The notes below the pieces were generated by a model. The model made no database searches. It saw only the letters and a program-made list of their open reading frames with translations, and had not been told where the DNA came from. From the NCBI RefSeq assembly GCF_022829405.1, contig NZ_JAKSXW010000143.1, positions 124,001-188,000 on the forward strand: a DNA stretch of 64,000 nt, written 5' to 3'. Positions 45,034 to 54,640 of the stretch are shown in pieces. The translations under genes were made by a program, and so were the position numbers. The DNA is from Methylobacterium sp. J-076 (GTDB lineage Bacteria > Pseudomonadota > Alphaproteobacteria > Rhizobiales > Beijerinckiaceae). How positions within the stretch are numbered: the first letter of the stretch is position 1; every line of letters starts with the position of its first letter.

Positions 45034-45603
45034 TCAAAGGGTGGGGGATGTCGCGCGCAGGGCCGCGAGCCCGGGGGCCGCGAGATGGACGATCTCGCCG
45101 GCACCGGCGGCCGGCTCCCCGGCGCGCAGGACGAAGCGGGTCAGGCGCCAGCCGGCGGGGTCGAGCCCGTGCAGCACCGCCAGGACATCCGGCTCTCCGC
45201 AGAGCGTGCGCCCCCGCGCCGCCTCCTCACGCCGCCCGGCGCCGAGGTCAGCCTCCGGCGGCAGGGTGTGGTCGGTGATGGCGAGGCTGCGCGCATGGCC
45301 GGCGGCACCGATGCGGACATCGAAGGGCAGCCAGAGATCGATTCGAGGCCGCCCGAAGGCCTCCAGAACGGCGGCGAAGCCCGGCCCCGCGAGGAAGTCC
45401 GCCGCCGCGCCGGCATCCTGCCAGAGGTAGAGCGAGCTGTAGGCATTCTCCCGGGCGCCCTGGCGCCGGTCCTCCAGGGTGAACGCCTTGAAGACGAGCC
45501 CCGGCGCGAGGTCCCAGGCCGGTCCGCGCGCCGCGATGCGGGAGCGGATGCGACCGAGGTCGTAATCGGCCGGCAGGCGGTGCCGGTAGCGGGCGAGAAT
45601 CAT
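45034..45603 (-). CDS. DUF4865-family protein
   Basis: The product has 189 aa. The start MILARYRHRLPADYDLGRIRSRIAARGPAWD and the block NAYSSLYLWQDAGAAADFLAGPGFAAVLEAFGRPRIDLWLP fit DUF4865, a family usually found next to a tautomerase and a LysR regulator. It is cytosolic with no signal peptide. The ATG at 45603 is preferred to a start four codons upstream. The biological reaction is not known, and co-occurrence with a tautomerase hints at a catabolic or detoxifying step. Confidence 0.82.
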   Translation of the reverse strand: MILARYRHRLPADYDLGRIRSRIAARGPAWDLAPGLVFKAFTLEDRRQGARENAYSSLYLWQDAGAAADFLAGPGFAAVLEAFGRPRIDLWLPFDVRIGAAGHARSLAITDHTLPPEADLGAGRREEAARGRTLCGEPDVLAVLHGLDPAGWRLTRFVLRAGEPAAGAGEIVHLAAPGLAALRATSPTL

Positions 45604-45685
45604 GTCGTCCTCCAAAAGCGCGAGGACATGGTTGCATCGCCGGGTGATTAGAGAAACATATGGCTACTGATATCTGTCATAACGG

Positions 45686-46585
45686 GTGCTTGTGGTGGTG
45701 CACGAACCGGACAGCAGCCTCGACCTCGACGGTGTCCGCGCCTTCGTCCGGGTCGTCGATCTGGCGAGTTTCACGCGGGCGGCGGAATCCCTGGGGACGA
45801 CGCAGGCGGCGATCAGTCTGCGGGTGAAGCGCCTGGAGGAACGGCTCGCCGTCCGCCTTCTGGACCGGACGCCGCGCCATGTGGCGCCGACCGTCCGGGG
45901 AGCCCGGTTCCTCGCCTCGGCCCGGACCCTGCTGGAGGCCCATGCCCGCGCCCTGGCGGATCTCGCGGACGCGCCCCCGCCGCGCTTGACCCTCGGGATC
46001 AGCGAGCACGTCGCGGGCCCGGCCCTGCCGGATCGCCTCGCGCGGCTCGGCCTGGACGGCACGGGCGTCGTGCCGGAGGTGACGATCCTGCCGTCGCGGT
46101 AGCTTTATCCGGCCTTTCTGGCGGGCCGCTTCGATGCCGTGCTCCTGCGGGTGGAAGGCGCGGAGCCGGACGATGCGCAGGGGAGCGGGACGGTGTTGGC
46201 CGTCGAACGGCTCGGTTGGTACGCGGCCCCGGGGTTCGGCTGGGCGCGGGAGGCCGGGCGGCCGCTGCCGCTCGCGACGCTGGCGGGGCCCTGTCAGGTC
46301 CGGTCGGCGGCGGAGATCGTTCTCGACGCGGCCTGCCTGCCCTGGCGGGAAGTGTTCGTCGGCGGCGGCGTGGCCGCCGTCGGGGCCGCCGTGGCGGCGG
46401 GGATCGCCGTCGCGGCTCTGGCACCGGGCACGGCCCCCGCGGGCACCGTGGAGTCCGGGCAGCGCCTGGGCCTGCCCGAGCTGCCGCTCACGCGGGTCGT
46501 CCTCCATGCGCGCGCCCTGAGGGGCGCGGCGGCGGAGGCCCTGCGCGCCCTGTCGGCCGCCTATCGCGGCCCGGGCGCGCCGTGA
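45686..46585 (+). pseudogene. LysR-family regulator interrupted by an in-frame TAG
   Basis: The N-terminal winged helix is intact: LDGVRAFVRVVDLASFTRAAESLGTTQAAISLRVKRLEERLAVRLLDRTPR. At 46100-46102 a TAG stop ends the frame after 138 residues. The same frame then continues for another 161 codons with a sensible effector domain (LYPAFLAGRFDAVLLRVEGAE ... LGLPELPLTRVVLH) to 46585. A single-base change from CAG, GAG, AAG or similar explains this. It is divergent from the DUF4865/tautomerase genes it should control. A truncated DNA-binding protein may still be made, but dimerisation and ligand sensing would be lost. The start is GTG at 45686. Confidence 0.85.
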
Positions 46586-46589
46586 CGCC

Positions 46590-47087
46590 TCAGGAGGCCA
46601 GCGGACCCGTGGCGCCCTGCTGCTCGGTCATCTTCTGCCGGTAGAGGCCGACGAAGTCGATCGGGTCGATGTAGAGGGGCGGGAAGCCGCCGTTGCGCAC
46701 CGCCTCGGCCACGATCTGCCGGCCGAAGGGGAACAGCAGGCGCGGGCACTCGATCATCACCGCCGGATGCATCTGATCCTCCGGGATGTTGAGCATGCGG
46801 AACACGCCGGCATACTTCACGTCGAAGGCGAACAGGACCTCGTTGTCCATCTTCGCGTCGCCTTCGAGGGTCAGCTCCACCTCGAAATCCGTCTCGCTCA
46901 GCTGCGAGGCGTTCACGTTGACCTGGATGTTGATCTGCGGCGACACCCCTTCCTTCGGCTGGAGGGAGCGCGGGGCGTGCGGGTTCTCGAAGGACAGGTC
47001 CTTCACGTACTGCGCCAGGGCGTTGATGGTGGGGGCGCCCTGCGGCATGCCGCCGCCATTGCCGTTGGCTGCCGGGGAGTCGGCCAT
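46590..47087 (-). CDS. secB: Protein-export chaperone SecB
   Basis: The product has 165 aa. SecB is the cytosolic tetrameric chaperone that keeps preproteins unfolded and hands them to SecA. Family blocks are INALAQYVKDLSFENPHAPRSL, INIQVNVNASQLSETDFEVELTLEG, VLFAFDVKYAGVFRMLNIPEDQMHPAVMIECPRLLFPFGRQIV and the C-terminal FPPLYIDPIDFVGLYRQKM. A start three codons upstream (47096) is also possible. It is divergent from tim44, which is conserved in this order. Confidence 0.97.
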   Translation of the reverse strand: MADSPAANGNGGGMPQGAPTINALAQYVKDLSFENPHAPRSLQPKEGVSPQINIQVNVNASQLSETDFEVELTLEGDAKMDNEVLFAFDVKYAGVFRMLNIPEDQMHPAVMIECPRLLFPFGRQIVAEAVRNGGFPPLYIDPIDFVGLYRQKMTEQQGATGPLAS

Positions 47088-47398
47088 CGGGGTCATCCTT
47101 CTCGATCAAGGCGTCCGACGCGGACGGCCGAGGTGGCATCGCGACACGGGCCCTTGGGGGACCCGAACGTCGGCGCCGCTAACACGCCCGCAGGGAACGG
47201 ACAAGCGACGCCGCGGGGCGATCTCCGCGGCCACTCTCACCTACGGTCGCGCGGCTTGGTCGCACGACAATCCCCGGTGCCCGAACAACCCGCTCGATCC
47301 GGGCGCGTTGGTCGGATAAGGGAGAGCGGGATATGCGCTAAGTGATGGCCCAGTCACGCGGGGCAACTGACGCGCGGACGGCCGCAATCGGATCGGTG
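47088..47398. other. Divergent gap between secB and tim44
   Basis: The 311 bases should carry both promoters. No gene, palindrome or clear consensus promoter was identified. An open frame continues upstream of tim44 for 19 codons but lacks a membrane-protein start. Confidence 0.5.
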
Positions 47399-48109
47399 AT
47401 GCAAGACGGCTTCGACTTAACGACGATCATATTCCTGGCGCTGGCGGTCTTCGTGATCTGGCGGCTGCGGTCGGTGCTCGGCCAGAAGACCGGTGCGGAG
47501 CGTGCGCCGTTCAAGCCGGTGGAGCGCAGCCGCACGGAACCCCAGAACCGAGGCGAGCGCGACAACGTCGTGCGGCTCCCCGGCGTGGACCGGCTCCCCC
47601 AATCCGCTCCGGCCGCGGCCCCGCGCGACTGGCGGGGGATCGCCGAGCCCGGCTCGGAGGTCGCCCGCGGCCTGGAGGCCGTGGTGCAGGTGGAGCCCGC
47701 CTTCGAGCCCCGCTCCTTCATCGAGGGGGCCAAGGGCGCCTACGAGTCGATCATGATCGCCTTCGCCAAGGGCGACCGGAAGACCCTGCGCGCCCTGCTC
47801 TCGAAGGAGGTCGGCGAGGCGTTCGAGCGCGCCATCGCCGAGCGCGAGCGCACCCGGCAGACCCTGGAGACGACCTTCGTGTCCATCGACCGGGCGGAGA
47901 TCGTCGCGGTGGACGTGCGCAACCGGGTCGCCCACATCACCGTGCGGTTCCTGTCCAACCTCATCACCTCCACCCGCAATGCGGACGGCAAGGTGGTGGA
48001 CGGCAGCGCGGAGACGGTGGTCGAGGTGCCCGACGTCTGGACCTTCGCCCGGACCCTCGGCTCCCGGGACCCGAACTGGCAGCTTGTCGCCACCGAGGCC
48101 GGCGCCTGA
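47399..48109 (+). CDS. Tim44/TimA-domain inner-membrane protein
   Basis: The product has 236 aa. An N-terminal span (LTTIIFLALAVFVIWRL) anchors it. Residues about 95-230 form the Tim44-like domain with FIEGAKGAYESIMIAFAKGDRKTLRALLSKEVGEAFERAI and SIDRAEIVAVDVRNRVAHITVRFLSNLITSTRNADGKVV. The bacterial proteins are relatives of the mitochondrial import subunit Tim44. I chose the ATG at 47399 (MQDGFDLTTI). It leads the tim44-mltA-smr set typical of Rhizobiales. Confidence 0.92.
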   Translation: MQDGFDLTTIIFLALAVFVIWRLRSVLGQKTGAERAPFKPVERSRTEPQNRGERDNVVRLPGVDRLPQSAPAAAPRDWRGIAEPGSEVARGLEAVVQVEPAFEPRSFIEGAKGAYESIMIAFAKGDRKTLRALLSKEVGEAFERAIAERERTRQTLETTFVSIDRAEIVAVDVRNRVAHITVRFLSNLITSTRNADGKVVDGSAETVVEVPDVWTFARTLGSRDPNWQLVATEAGA

Positions 48110-48121
48110 CAGCCGTGTGAC

Positions 48122-49321
48122 GTGCGACCTCCGCGTGCCCGCCCCGGACCCGCTCCGGTCGCCCTCCTCCTGGGGCTTCTTCTCTCCGGCGCCGCCCTAG
48201 GGGCGCCCGGCGAGGTCGGTGGTGCGCGGCTGGAGCCGGTCGCGTTCTCCGACCTGCCCGGATTTCCGGGGCCGGACCCGGCGGGCGCGCTGGCCGCCTT
48301 CCGCCGGGTCTGCGCCGCCCCGGCGCCGGCCCCGGCACAACGCGCTGCCGTCGCCGGGGATGCCGCCGACCTCGCCGCAGCCTGCACCCGGGCGGCGGGC
48401 GTCGCCGACGCCGCCGCGGCGGACTTCTTCCGCCACGCCTTCGACGCCTACCGCATCGTCCGTCCGGATGGACGCCCGGGCTTCCTCACCGGCTATTTCG
48501 AGCCGGAGCTGCCGGGCTCCCTCACGCCCGGACCGGGCTTCACGACGGCGATCCTCGCCCGCCCCGACGACCTCGTCGGCCTCGCCCCCGGTGAGACGCG
48601 GCCCGGCCTCGATCCGGCCCTGCGCGCCGCCCGCGCCACGGGGGACGGGTTCGAGGCCTACCCGGACCGGGCGGCGATCGAGGACGGGGTGCTCGGGGCC
48701 CAGGCGCGGCCGGTCCTGTGGCTGCGGGACAGGATCGACCTGCTCGTCCTTCAGGTCCAGGGCTCCGGCCGGATCCGCCTGCCGGACGGGCGGGTGGTGC
48801 GGGCGCTCTACGACGGGCGCAACGGGCGGCCCTACACGGCCGTCGCCAAGCTGATCGTGCAGGAGGGGCACCTGCCCCTCGAAGGGCTGACCCTCGCCCG
48901 CTGGACCGGGTGGCTCCGGGACCATCCGGACGAGGCCCGGCGGCTCATCCGCCGGAATGCCTCCTACATCTTCTTCCGCCTCGCGGAGGTGGAGGAGCCG
49001 GCCCTCGGGCCGCCGGGGGCGGCGAACGCCCCGCTCCGCCCCGGCATCGGGCTCGCCGTGGACGCGACCCTGTGGCGCTACGGCCTGCCGTTCTGGCTCG
49101 AAGGACACCTGCCCGGCGCGGGGGAGGGGGAGCGCGGGCGCCTCACCGTGGCCGCCGACACCGGCTCGGCCATCGTCGGGCCGGCGCGGGGGGACCTGTT
49201 CGTCGGCAGCGGCGAGGCGGCGGGCGTCGCGGCCGGAAACCTGCGCGATGCGGTGGGCTTCGTCGTCCTGCTGCCCCGCCAGGGGGCCCGCGACGGGGCC
49301 CGCGACGGGGCCACGCCGTGA
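48122..49321 (+). CDS. mltA: Membrane-bound lytic murein transglycosylase A
   Basis: The product has 399 aa. MltA cuts peptidoglycan glycan strands to 1,6-anhydromuramyl ends. The signal sequence is VALLLGLLLSGAALG. Family blocks are GFLTGYFEPELPGS, the LVLQVQGSGRIRLPDGRVVRALYDGRNGRPYTAVAKLI segment, and the C-terminal 3D domain with TVAADTGSAIVGPARGDLFVGSGEAAG, including catalytic Asp. No lipobox cysteine is seen, unlike E. coli MltA, so it may be periplasmic. The start is GTG at 48122. Its stop overlaps the smr start. Confidence 0.94.
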   Translation: MRPPRARPGPAPVALLLGLLLSGAALGAPGEVGGARLEPVAFSDLPGFPGPDPAGALAAFRRVCAAPAPAPAQRAAVAGDAADLAAACTRAAGVADAAAADFFRHAFDAYRIVRPDGRPGFLTGYFEPELPGSLTPGPGFTTAILARPDDLVGLAPGETRPGLDPALRAARATGDGFEAYPDRAAIEDGVLGAQARPVLWLRDRIDLLVLQVQGSGRIRLPDGRVVRALYDGRNGRPYTAVAKLIVQEGHLPLEGLTLARWTGWLRDHPDEARRLIRRNASYIFFRLAEVEEPALGPPGAANAPLRPGIGLAVDATLWRYGLPFWLEGHLPGAGEGERGRLTVAADTGSAIVGPARGDLFVGSGEAAGVAAGNLRDAVGFVVLLPRQGARDGARDGATP

Positions 49322-49944
49322 AGCCGCCCCGCCGCCACCGCGCCCTCACCACCGGGGAAGCCCGCCTCTGGCGGGAGGTCGCCAAGCTCGTCACGCCCCT
49401 GCGCGGACGCCCCGAGCCCGACGCGCCCGCGCCGCCGCCGCCCGAACCGGCACCGGTGATGCCTGCGCGCCTGTCCGGCCCGAAGGCCGTTCCCGTGCCG
49501 GCGGCCAAGCCGGCCAAGCGGACCCCGCCGAAATTCGTGCCGCCCCCGGCGCGCACGGCCACCGCCATGCCCTACCAGGCCCCGCCGCAGCGCCCCCTGC
49601 CGGCGGACGGGCTGGAGCGTCAGGTGCGCCTCGCCCTGCGCCGGGGGCGCCAGGGTATCGAGGCGCGCCTCGACCTCCACGGGATGATCCAGTCCGAGGC
49701 GCATGCGGCGCTGACGGGGTTCCTGCTGCGCTCCCGGGCGGCCGGGCACGGCTACGTGCTCATCGTCACGGGCAAGGGCGGGGAGGGCTATGCCGACCCC
49801 TTCGGCGAGCGCGGCGTGCTGCGGCGGAGCGTACCGCACTGGCTGCGGAGCGCGGAGCTGCGCCACTTCGTCATCGGCTTCGAGGAGGCGTCCCGGCACC
49901 ACGGCGGCGGCGGCGCCCTCTACGTCCGGCTCCGGCGGCGATAG
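49318..49944 (+). CDS. Smr/MutS2-type domain protein
   Basis: The product has 208 aa. The N-terminal 100 residues are Pro/Ala-rich and likely disordered after a basic helix (GEARLWREVAKLVTPLRG). The C-terminal Smr domain has ARLDLHGMIQSEAHAALTGFLLRSRAAGHGYVLIVTGKGG and GVLRRSVPHWLRSAELRHFVIGFEEASRHHGGGGALYVRLRR. Smr domains are nucleases or nucleic-acid binders. The GTG start at 49318 overlaps the mltA stop by GTGA, indicating translational coupling. Confidence 0.92.
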   Translation: MKPPRRHRALTTGEARLWREVAKLVTPLRGRPEPDAPAPPPPEPAPVMPARLSGPKAVPVPAAKPAKRTPPKFVPPPARTATAMPYQAPPQRPLPADGLERQVRLALRRGRQGIEARLDLHGMIQSEAHAALTGFLLRSRAAGHGYVLIVTGKGGEGYADPFGERGVLRRSVPHWLRSAELRHFVIGFEEASRHHGGGGALYVRLRRR

Positions 49945-50034
49945 GCGGGGTCTGGCGACGCGCCGGAAGCGGCTCTCTCGGGCATCGCGCGCAGAGTCGG
50001 CCCGGTGCCGCGAGAGGACCTTGCGGCGGTCCCC

Positions 50035-51162
50035 TCAGGCCCGCGTCAGGCGCATCACGCTCTCGCCGCGGCGGTGGCCGACCGTGGTGACGGCGGCCTC
50101 GGTGGCCCGGCCCTGCGCGATGAGGATGGCGGCCAGGGCCGCGCCGAACGGGGCGGCGACCTCCAGGCCGTGGCCGATCAGGTCGCCGAGGGCGTGCACC
50201 CTGGCGTCGGGGGCGAGCCGGGCGAGGGTGTCGCCCTCTTCGGCGGTGATCGGGCCGACGCCCGTCGCGGCGGAGACGATGACGTCGGGCTTGGCGGGGG
50301 CCGCCTCGCTCCACAGGGCCGCGAGGGCCCCGGAGACGCTGCCGGGCTCCCGCCGGCAACGGCCGCTCGCCACGGCGCCGAGCCGGGCCAGGGCTCTCGC
50401 GCCCCTGGCCTCGGCGTGCTCGGCCGATTCGAGCATCAGGAACGCGGCGCAGCTCGCCAGGATGAAGCCCCCCGCCCCCCCCCGGGCGAAGACCGGCGCG
50501 AAATCCCCCTGCTTGGCGAAGCCGCCCATGGCGTGGACGAGGAGCGCGTCCGGCCGCTCGGCGCTGTAGGAGCCGCCCACCAGCATCGCCTCGTTCTGGC
50601 CGGAGGCGATCCGCGCCTGGGCGATCCGCAGGGCGTCGGCCCCCGCCGCCTCCTCGCCCATGAAGGTGCGTGAGGCCCCGGTGACGCCGTGGACGATGGC
50701 GATGTTGCCCGCGAGCAGGTTCGAGAGCTGGGCGAGGAAGAGCGTCGGCCGCAGGTCGTTCTGCAGGCGCTCGTTGAGGAAGGCCCCCGGATCCGGCGCG
50801 TCGCGCAGGCCGGTGAGGATCGTGCCGTCCACCGCGTAGTCGCGCTCGCCGCCGCCCGCGGCCACCACGAGGTGCAAGGCCTGCTTGAAGGCCGCATCCT
50901 CCTTCACGCCCGCCGCGTCGAGGGCGAGGCCGGCGGCGTAGACGCCCAGGCGCTGCCACGCCTCCATCTGCCGCTGGTCGCTCTTCTTCGGGATCTGCCG
51001 GTCCCAGGCGATGGCGGGGGCGGGGTGGACGGGATAGGGCGCGAAGCGCGCCGCGTCGGTGTGCGGCGGCGTGCCGGCCGCGAGCGCGGCCAGATGCGCC
51101 TCCGGACCCTCGCCCGCGCAGGAGACGAGGCCGACCCCCGTGACGACGACCGGACGGCTCAT
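50035..51162 (-). CDS. Degenerate beta-ketoacyl-ACP synthase (FabF2XL-like) of the very-long-chain lipid A locus
   Basis: The product has 375 aa and a thiolase-like fold. It starts MSRPVVVTGVGLVSCAGEGP like FabF. At the catalytic site, where active enzymes have TAC, it has RTFMGEE, so cysteine is replaced. The first catalytic His (HGTGT) is replaced by ATGVG; only the second His survives in DLIGHGLEV. It therefore probably acts as a non-catalytic partner, like a chain-length factor. It overlaps the fabZ-like gene by ATGA. In Rhizobium a comparable operon makes the C28 hydroxy fatty acid of lipid A. Confidence 0.85.
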   Translation of the reverse strand: MSRPVVVTGVGLVSCAGEGPEAHLAALAAGTPPHTDAARFAPYPVHPAPAIAWDRQIPKKSDQRQMEAWQRLGVYAAGLALDAAGVKEDAAFKQALHLVVAAGGGERDYAVDGTILTGLRDAPDPGAFLNERLQNDLRPTLFLAQLSNLLAGNIAIVHGVTGASRTFMGEEAAGADALRIAQARIASGQNEAMLVGGSYSAERPDALLVHAMGGFAKQGDFAPVFARGGAGGFILASCAAFLMLESAEHAEARGARALARLGAVASGRCRREPGSVSGALAALWSEAAPAKPDVIVSAATGVGPITAEEGDTLARLAPDARVHALGDLIGHGLEVAAPFGAALAAILIAQGRATEAAVTTVGHRRGESVMRLTRA

Positions 51163-51641
51163 GCCGAGGTTCCACCGCCGAGGCCGGCGAGTTCGAGGAG
51201 CCCGATCGCCCTGGCCCGCTCGCGCATCGGCGCGTCGAGCCCGTCCGGGAAGGGCATGGTGCGGAACCGCAGCTCCGCGTCGCAGAGGGCCTTGCCCTCG
51301 TGGGAGATCGCCGCCTTCGTCACGGCGTAGCCGGAGCCGTCGTGCTCCAGCGTGGCGCTCACCGTCAGGGTGGCGCCGGGGCCGACGAAGCTGCGGAAGC
51401 GCGCCTTGTCGACGCCGGTCAGGAACGGCATCCGCGCGAACCCGAGATGGGCGAGGATCAGGTAGCCGGAGGCCTGGGCCATGGTCTCGGTCAGGAGCAC
51501 GCCCGGCACCAGGGGGTGGCCGGGGAAGTGCCCCTCGAAGACCGGGCTCTCGGCCGGCACCTTCGCCAGCGCCTCGATGGTGCCGGCGGTGCGGTCGAGC
51601 CGCACCACGGCGTCGATCATCTCGAAATATTCAAGGCGCAT
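51159..51641 (-). CDS. FabZ-like 3-hydroxyacyl-ACP dehydratase for very-long-chain acyl-AcpXL
   Basis: The product has 160 aa and a hot-dog fold. Catalytic residues are His38 in FEGHFPGHPLVPGV and Glu52 in LLTETMAQ. It starts MRLEYFEMIDAV and has KARFRSFVGPGATLTVSATLEHD. The C-terminus is longer than housekeeping FabZ. It lies between acpXL and the ketoacyl synthase gene in one operon, so it should dehydrate acyl chains on AcpXL during very-long-chain fatty acid synthesis. Confidence 0.9.
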   Translation of the reverse strand: MRLEYFEMIDAVVRLDRTAGTIEALAKVPAESPVFEGHFPGHPLVPGVLLTETMAQASGYLILAHLGFARMPFLTGVDKARFRSFVGPGATLTVSATLEHDGSGYAVTKAAISHEGKALCDAELRFRTMPFPDGLDAPMRERARAIGLLELAGLGGGTSA

Positions 51642-51672
51642 GGCGGGCGTGACGCGTCGGCTCGGCGGGGCG

Positions 51673-51981
51673 TTAAGCCTTGGCGGCCTTCTCGGCGACC
51701 AGGGCGTCGATCCGCGCGCAGAGGTTCTTCAGCACGAAGTACTGCTCGGCCGGGACCTTGCCCTCGTTGACCTCCTGCGTCCACCGCTCCAGCGGCAGCT
51801 TGATGCCGAAGGCCTTGTCGACGGCGAAGGCGATGTCGAGGAAGGCGAGGCTGTCGATGCCGAGGTCGTCGATGGCGTGGCTCTCGGGGGTGATCTTGTC
51901 CCGCTCGATGTCGGCCGTCTCGGCGATGATGTCGGCCACGCGCTGGAAGGTGGCGCTGCCGTGGGCGGGGTCGTCGGACAT
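51673..51981 (-). CDS. acpXL: Acyl carrier protein AcpXL
   Basis: The product has 102 aa. AcpXL carries the very-long-chain hydroxy acyl group that goes to lipid A in Rhizobiales. The phosphopantetheine serine is Ser44 in DDLGIDSLAFLDIAFAVDKAFGIKLPLERWTQEVNEGK, a segment characteristic of AcpXL rather than the fatty-acid-synthesis AcpP. The ATG at 51981 begins MSDDPAHGS. It is the first gene of the operon, 32 bases before the fabZ-like gene. Confidence 0.95.
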   Translation of the reverse strand: MSDDPAHGSATFQRVADIIAETADIERDKITPESHAIDDLGIDSLAFLDIAFAVDKAFGIKLPLERWTQEVNEGKVPAEQYFVLKNLCARIDALVAEKAAKA

Positions 51982-52341
51982 GTCTTCTCGTGGGCTCTGA
52001 TCGAAACCGGTTCGGCGGCGGGAGCCCCCTCGCGCCGGCAGACCGGCGTCCCTTCCCTCGCTGCCATGAAGCGCGGGCGGCGAGCCCGGATGCACCGGAC
52101 CCGTCGCGCGGCGCCGACGGATGGCCGGGACCTCTACACGAGGGGGTGGGGTGCGGCAACCACGTCGCGCCGGAGGGTGGTTTACCGGGTACGCGGGGGG
52201 CCGGACTCACGGTCCGGTCAGGAGCGCGGGTCCTCCGGTGGCGGAACGGCGGAGAAGACCTATCTGCGGCGTTGAACCGTCACGCTCGCTCCGGCCGAAT
52301 CGCCGCGGCCCCCGGCTGGCGCCCCGAACCGGAGAAGACGG
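51982..52341. other. 360-bp divergent gap between acpXL and the AI-2E family gene
   Basis: The gap should hold both promoters. One hairpin, CCGGAC-TCACG-GTCCGG, is at 52202-52218. No consensus promoter or gene is visible; frames here are shadows. Confidence 0.5.
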
Positions 52342-53502
52342 ATGAAGTCCCCGCCCGCCCCGACCCCCTACACGCCCTTCTCGGCACCTGTGCCCCCCGC
52401 CCGCGCCCTGAGCGAACCCCGCAGGGACGTGTCGGACCTGCCGCCGGTGGAGCGGGCGCGCTCTCAAGGGGCCGCCCGGGTGGTGCTGGCCCTCGCGCTC
52501 GGCGCCCTCGGCCTCTGGATCCTGCACGGGTTCCTGCCGGCCCTGGCCTGGGCCGTGGTCCTGGCGATCGCCCTCGGCCCGCTCTACGTCCGCCTGGAGC
52601 GGCGCTTCCCGCCGGGCCGGCACAACATCCTGCTGCCGAGCCTCGCGGTGGTCGCGATCGCCCTCGTCTTCCTCGCGCCCCTGGCGATCCTCGGCGTGCA
52701 GGCGGCACGGGAGGCGCACGACGTGGCCGAGTTCGTCCGGAAGGCGGAGGAGAGTGGCATCCCGGCGCCGCAGTTCCTCTCGCACCTGCCCTACGGCGCG
52801 GCGCAGGCGACGGCGTGGTGGAACGAGAACCTCGGCCACGCCCAGGCCGGCTCGGAATTCCTGCACCGGTTCGACAACGACAAGGTGATCGGCGCCTCCC
52901 GCAACATCGGCAGGGAGGTGGTGCACCGGGCGGTGCTGTTCGGCTTCAGCCTCGTGGCGCTGTTCTTCCTGTTCCGGGACCGGGAGACCGTCGAGCGTCA
53001 GGCGCTGGCCGCCTGCAACCGGCTGTTCGGCCCCCGGGGCGAGCGGGTCGGGCGGCAGATGGTCGCCTCCGTCCACGGCACCGTGGACGGCCTCGTCCTC
53101 GTCGGCCTCGGCGAGGGCGTGATCCTCGGCATCGTCTACTACTTCGCCGGCGTGCCGCACCCGGTGCTGCTCGGCGCCTTCACCGCCGTGGCGGCGATGA
53201 TCCCCTTCGGCGCGGCCCTGGCCATCGCCATCGCGGCGCTGCTCCTTGTCACGGCGGGGGCGACGAAGGCCGCGCTCATCGTGGCGGCGGCGGGCCTCGT
53301 CGTGACCTTCGCGGCGGACCACTTCGTCCGCCCGGCCCTGATCGGCGGTACCACCAAGCTGCCGTTCCTCTGGGTGCTGCTCGGCATCCTCGGCGGCGTC
53401 GAGACCTTCGGCCTGCTCGGCCTGTTCCTCGGCCCCGCGGTGATGGCGGCCCTCGTGCTGCTCTGGCGGGAGTTCACCGAGGGGAGGGACCGGAAGGCCT
53501 GA
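52342..53502 (+). CDS. AI-2E-family (TqsA/PerM-like) permease
   Basis: The product has 386 aa with about seven or eight predicted membrane spans. After a polar N-terminal segment it has FLPALAWAVVLAIALGPLYVRLERRF, and the C-terminal conserved region is VGLGEGVILGIVYYFAGVPHPVLLGAFTAVAAMIPFGAAL, followed by VTFAADHFVRPALIGGTTKLPFLWVLLGILGGVETFGLLGLFLGP. This is typical of the UPF0118/AI-2E transporter family. The family name comes from E. coli TqsA; the real substrate here is unknown. Confidence 0.92.
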   Translation: MKSPPAPTPYTPFSAPVPPARALSEPRRDVSDLPPVERARSQGAARVVLALALGALGLWILHGFLPALAWAVVLAIALGPLYVRLERRFPPGRHNILLPSLAVVAIALVFLAPLAILGVQAAREAHDVAEFVRKAEESGIPAPQFLSHLPYGAAQATAWWNENLGHAQAGSEFLHRFDNDKVIGASRNIGREVVHRAVLFGFSLVALFFLFRDRETVERQALAACNRLFGPRGERVGRQMVASVHGTVDGLVLVGLGEGVILGIVYYFAGVPHPVLLGAFTAVAAMIPFGAALAIAIAALLLVTAGATKAALIVAAAGLVVTFAADHFVRPALIGGTTKLPFLWVLLGILGGVETFGLLGLFLGPAVMAALVLLWREFTEGRDRKA

Positions 53503-53621
53503 CGGCGGGGGCGCGCCACCGTGCGGCGATCCCGACCTTGCCAGCCTGACCGAAACGGGCCCACACTCCCCCTCTTCCCGCGGGTCCAGGCCCGTTGCGT
53601 CCCTCGGAGACGGACACCGGC

Positions 53622-54638
<1,017 letters not shown>

Positions 54639-54640
54639 CC

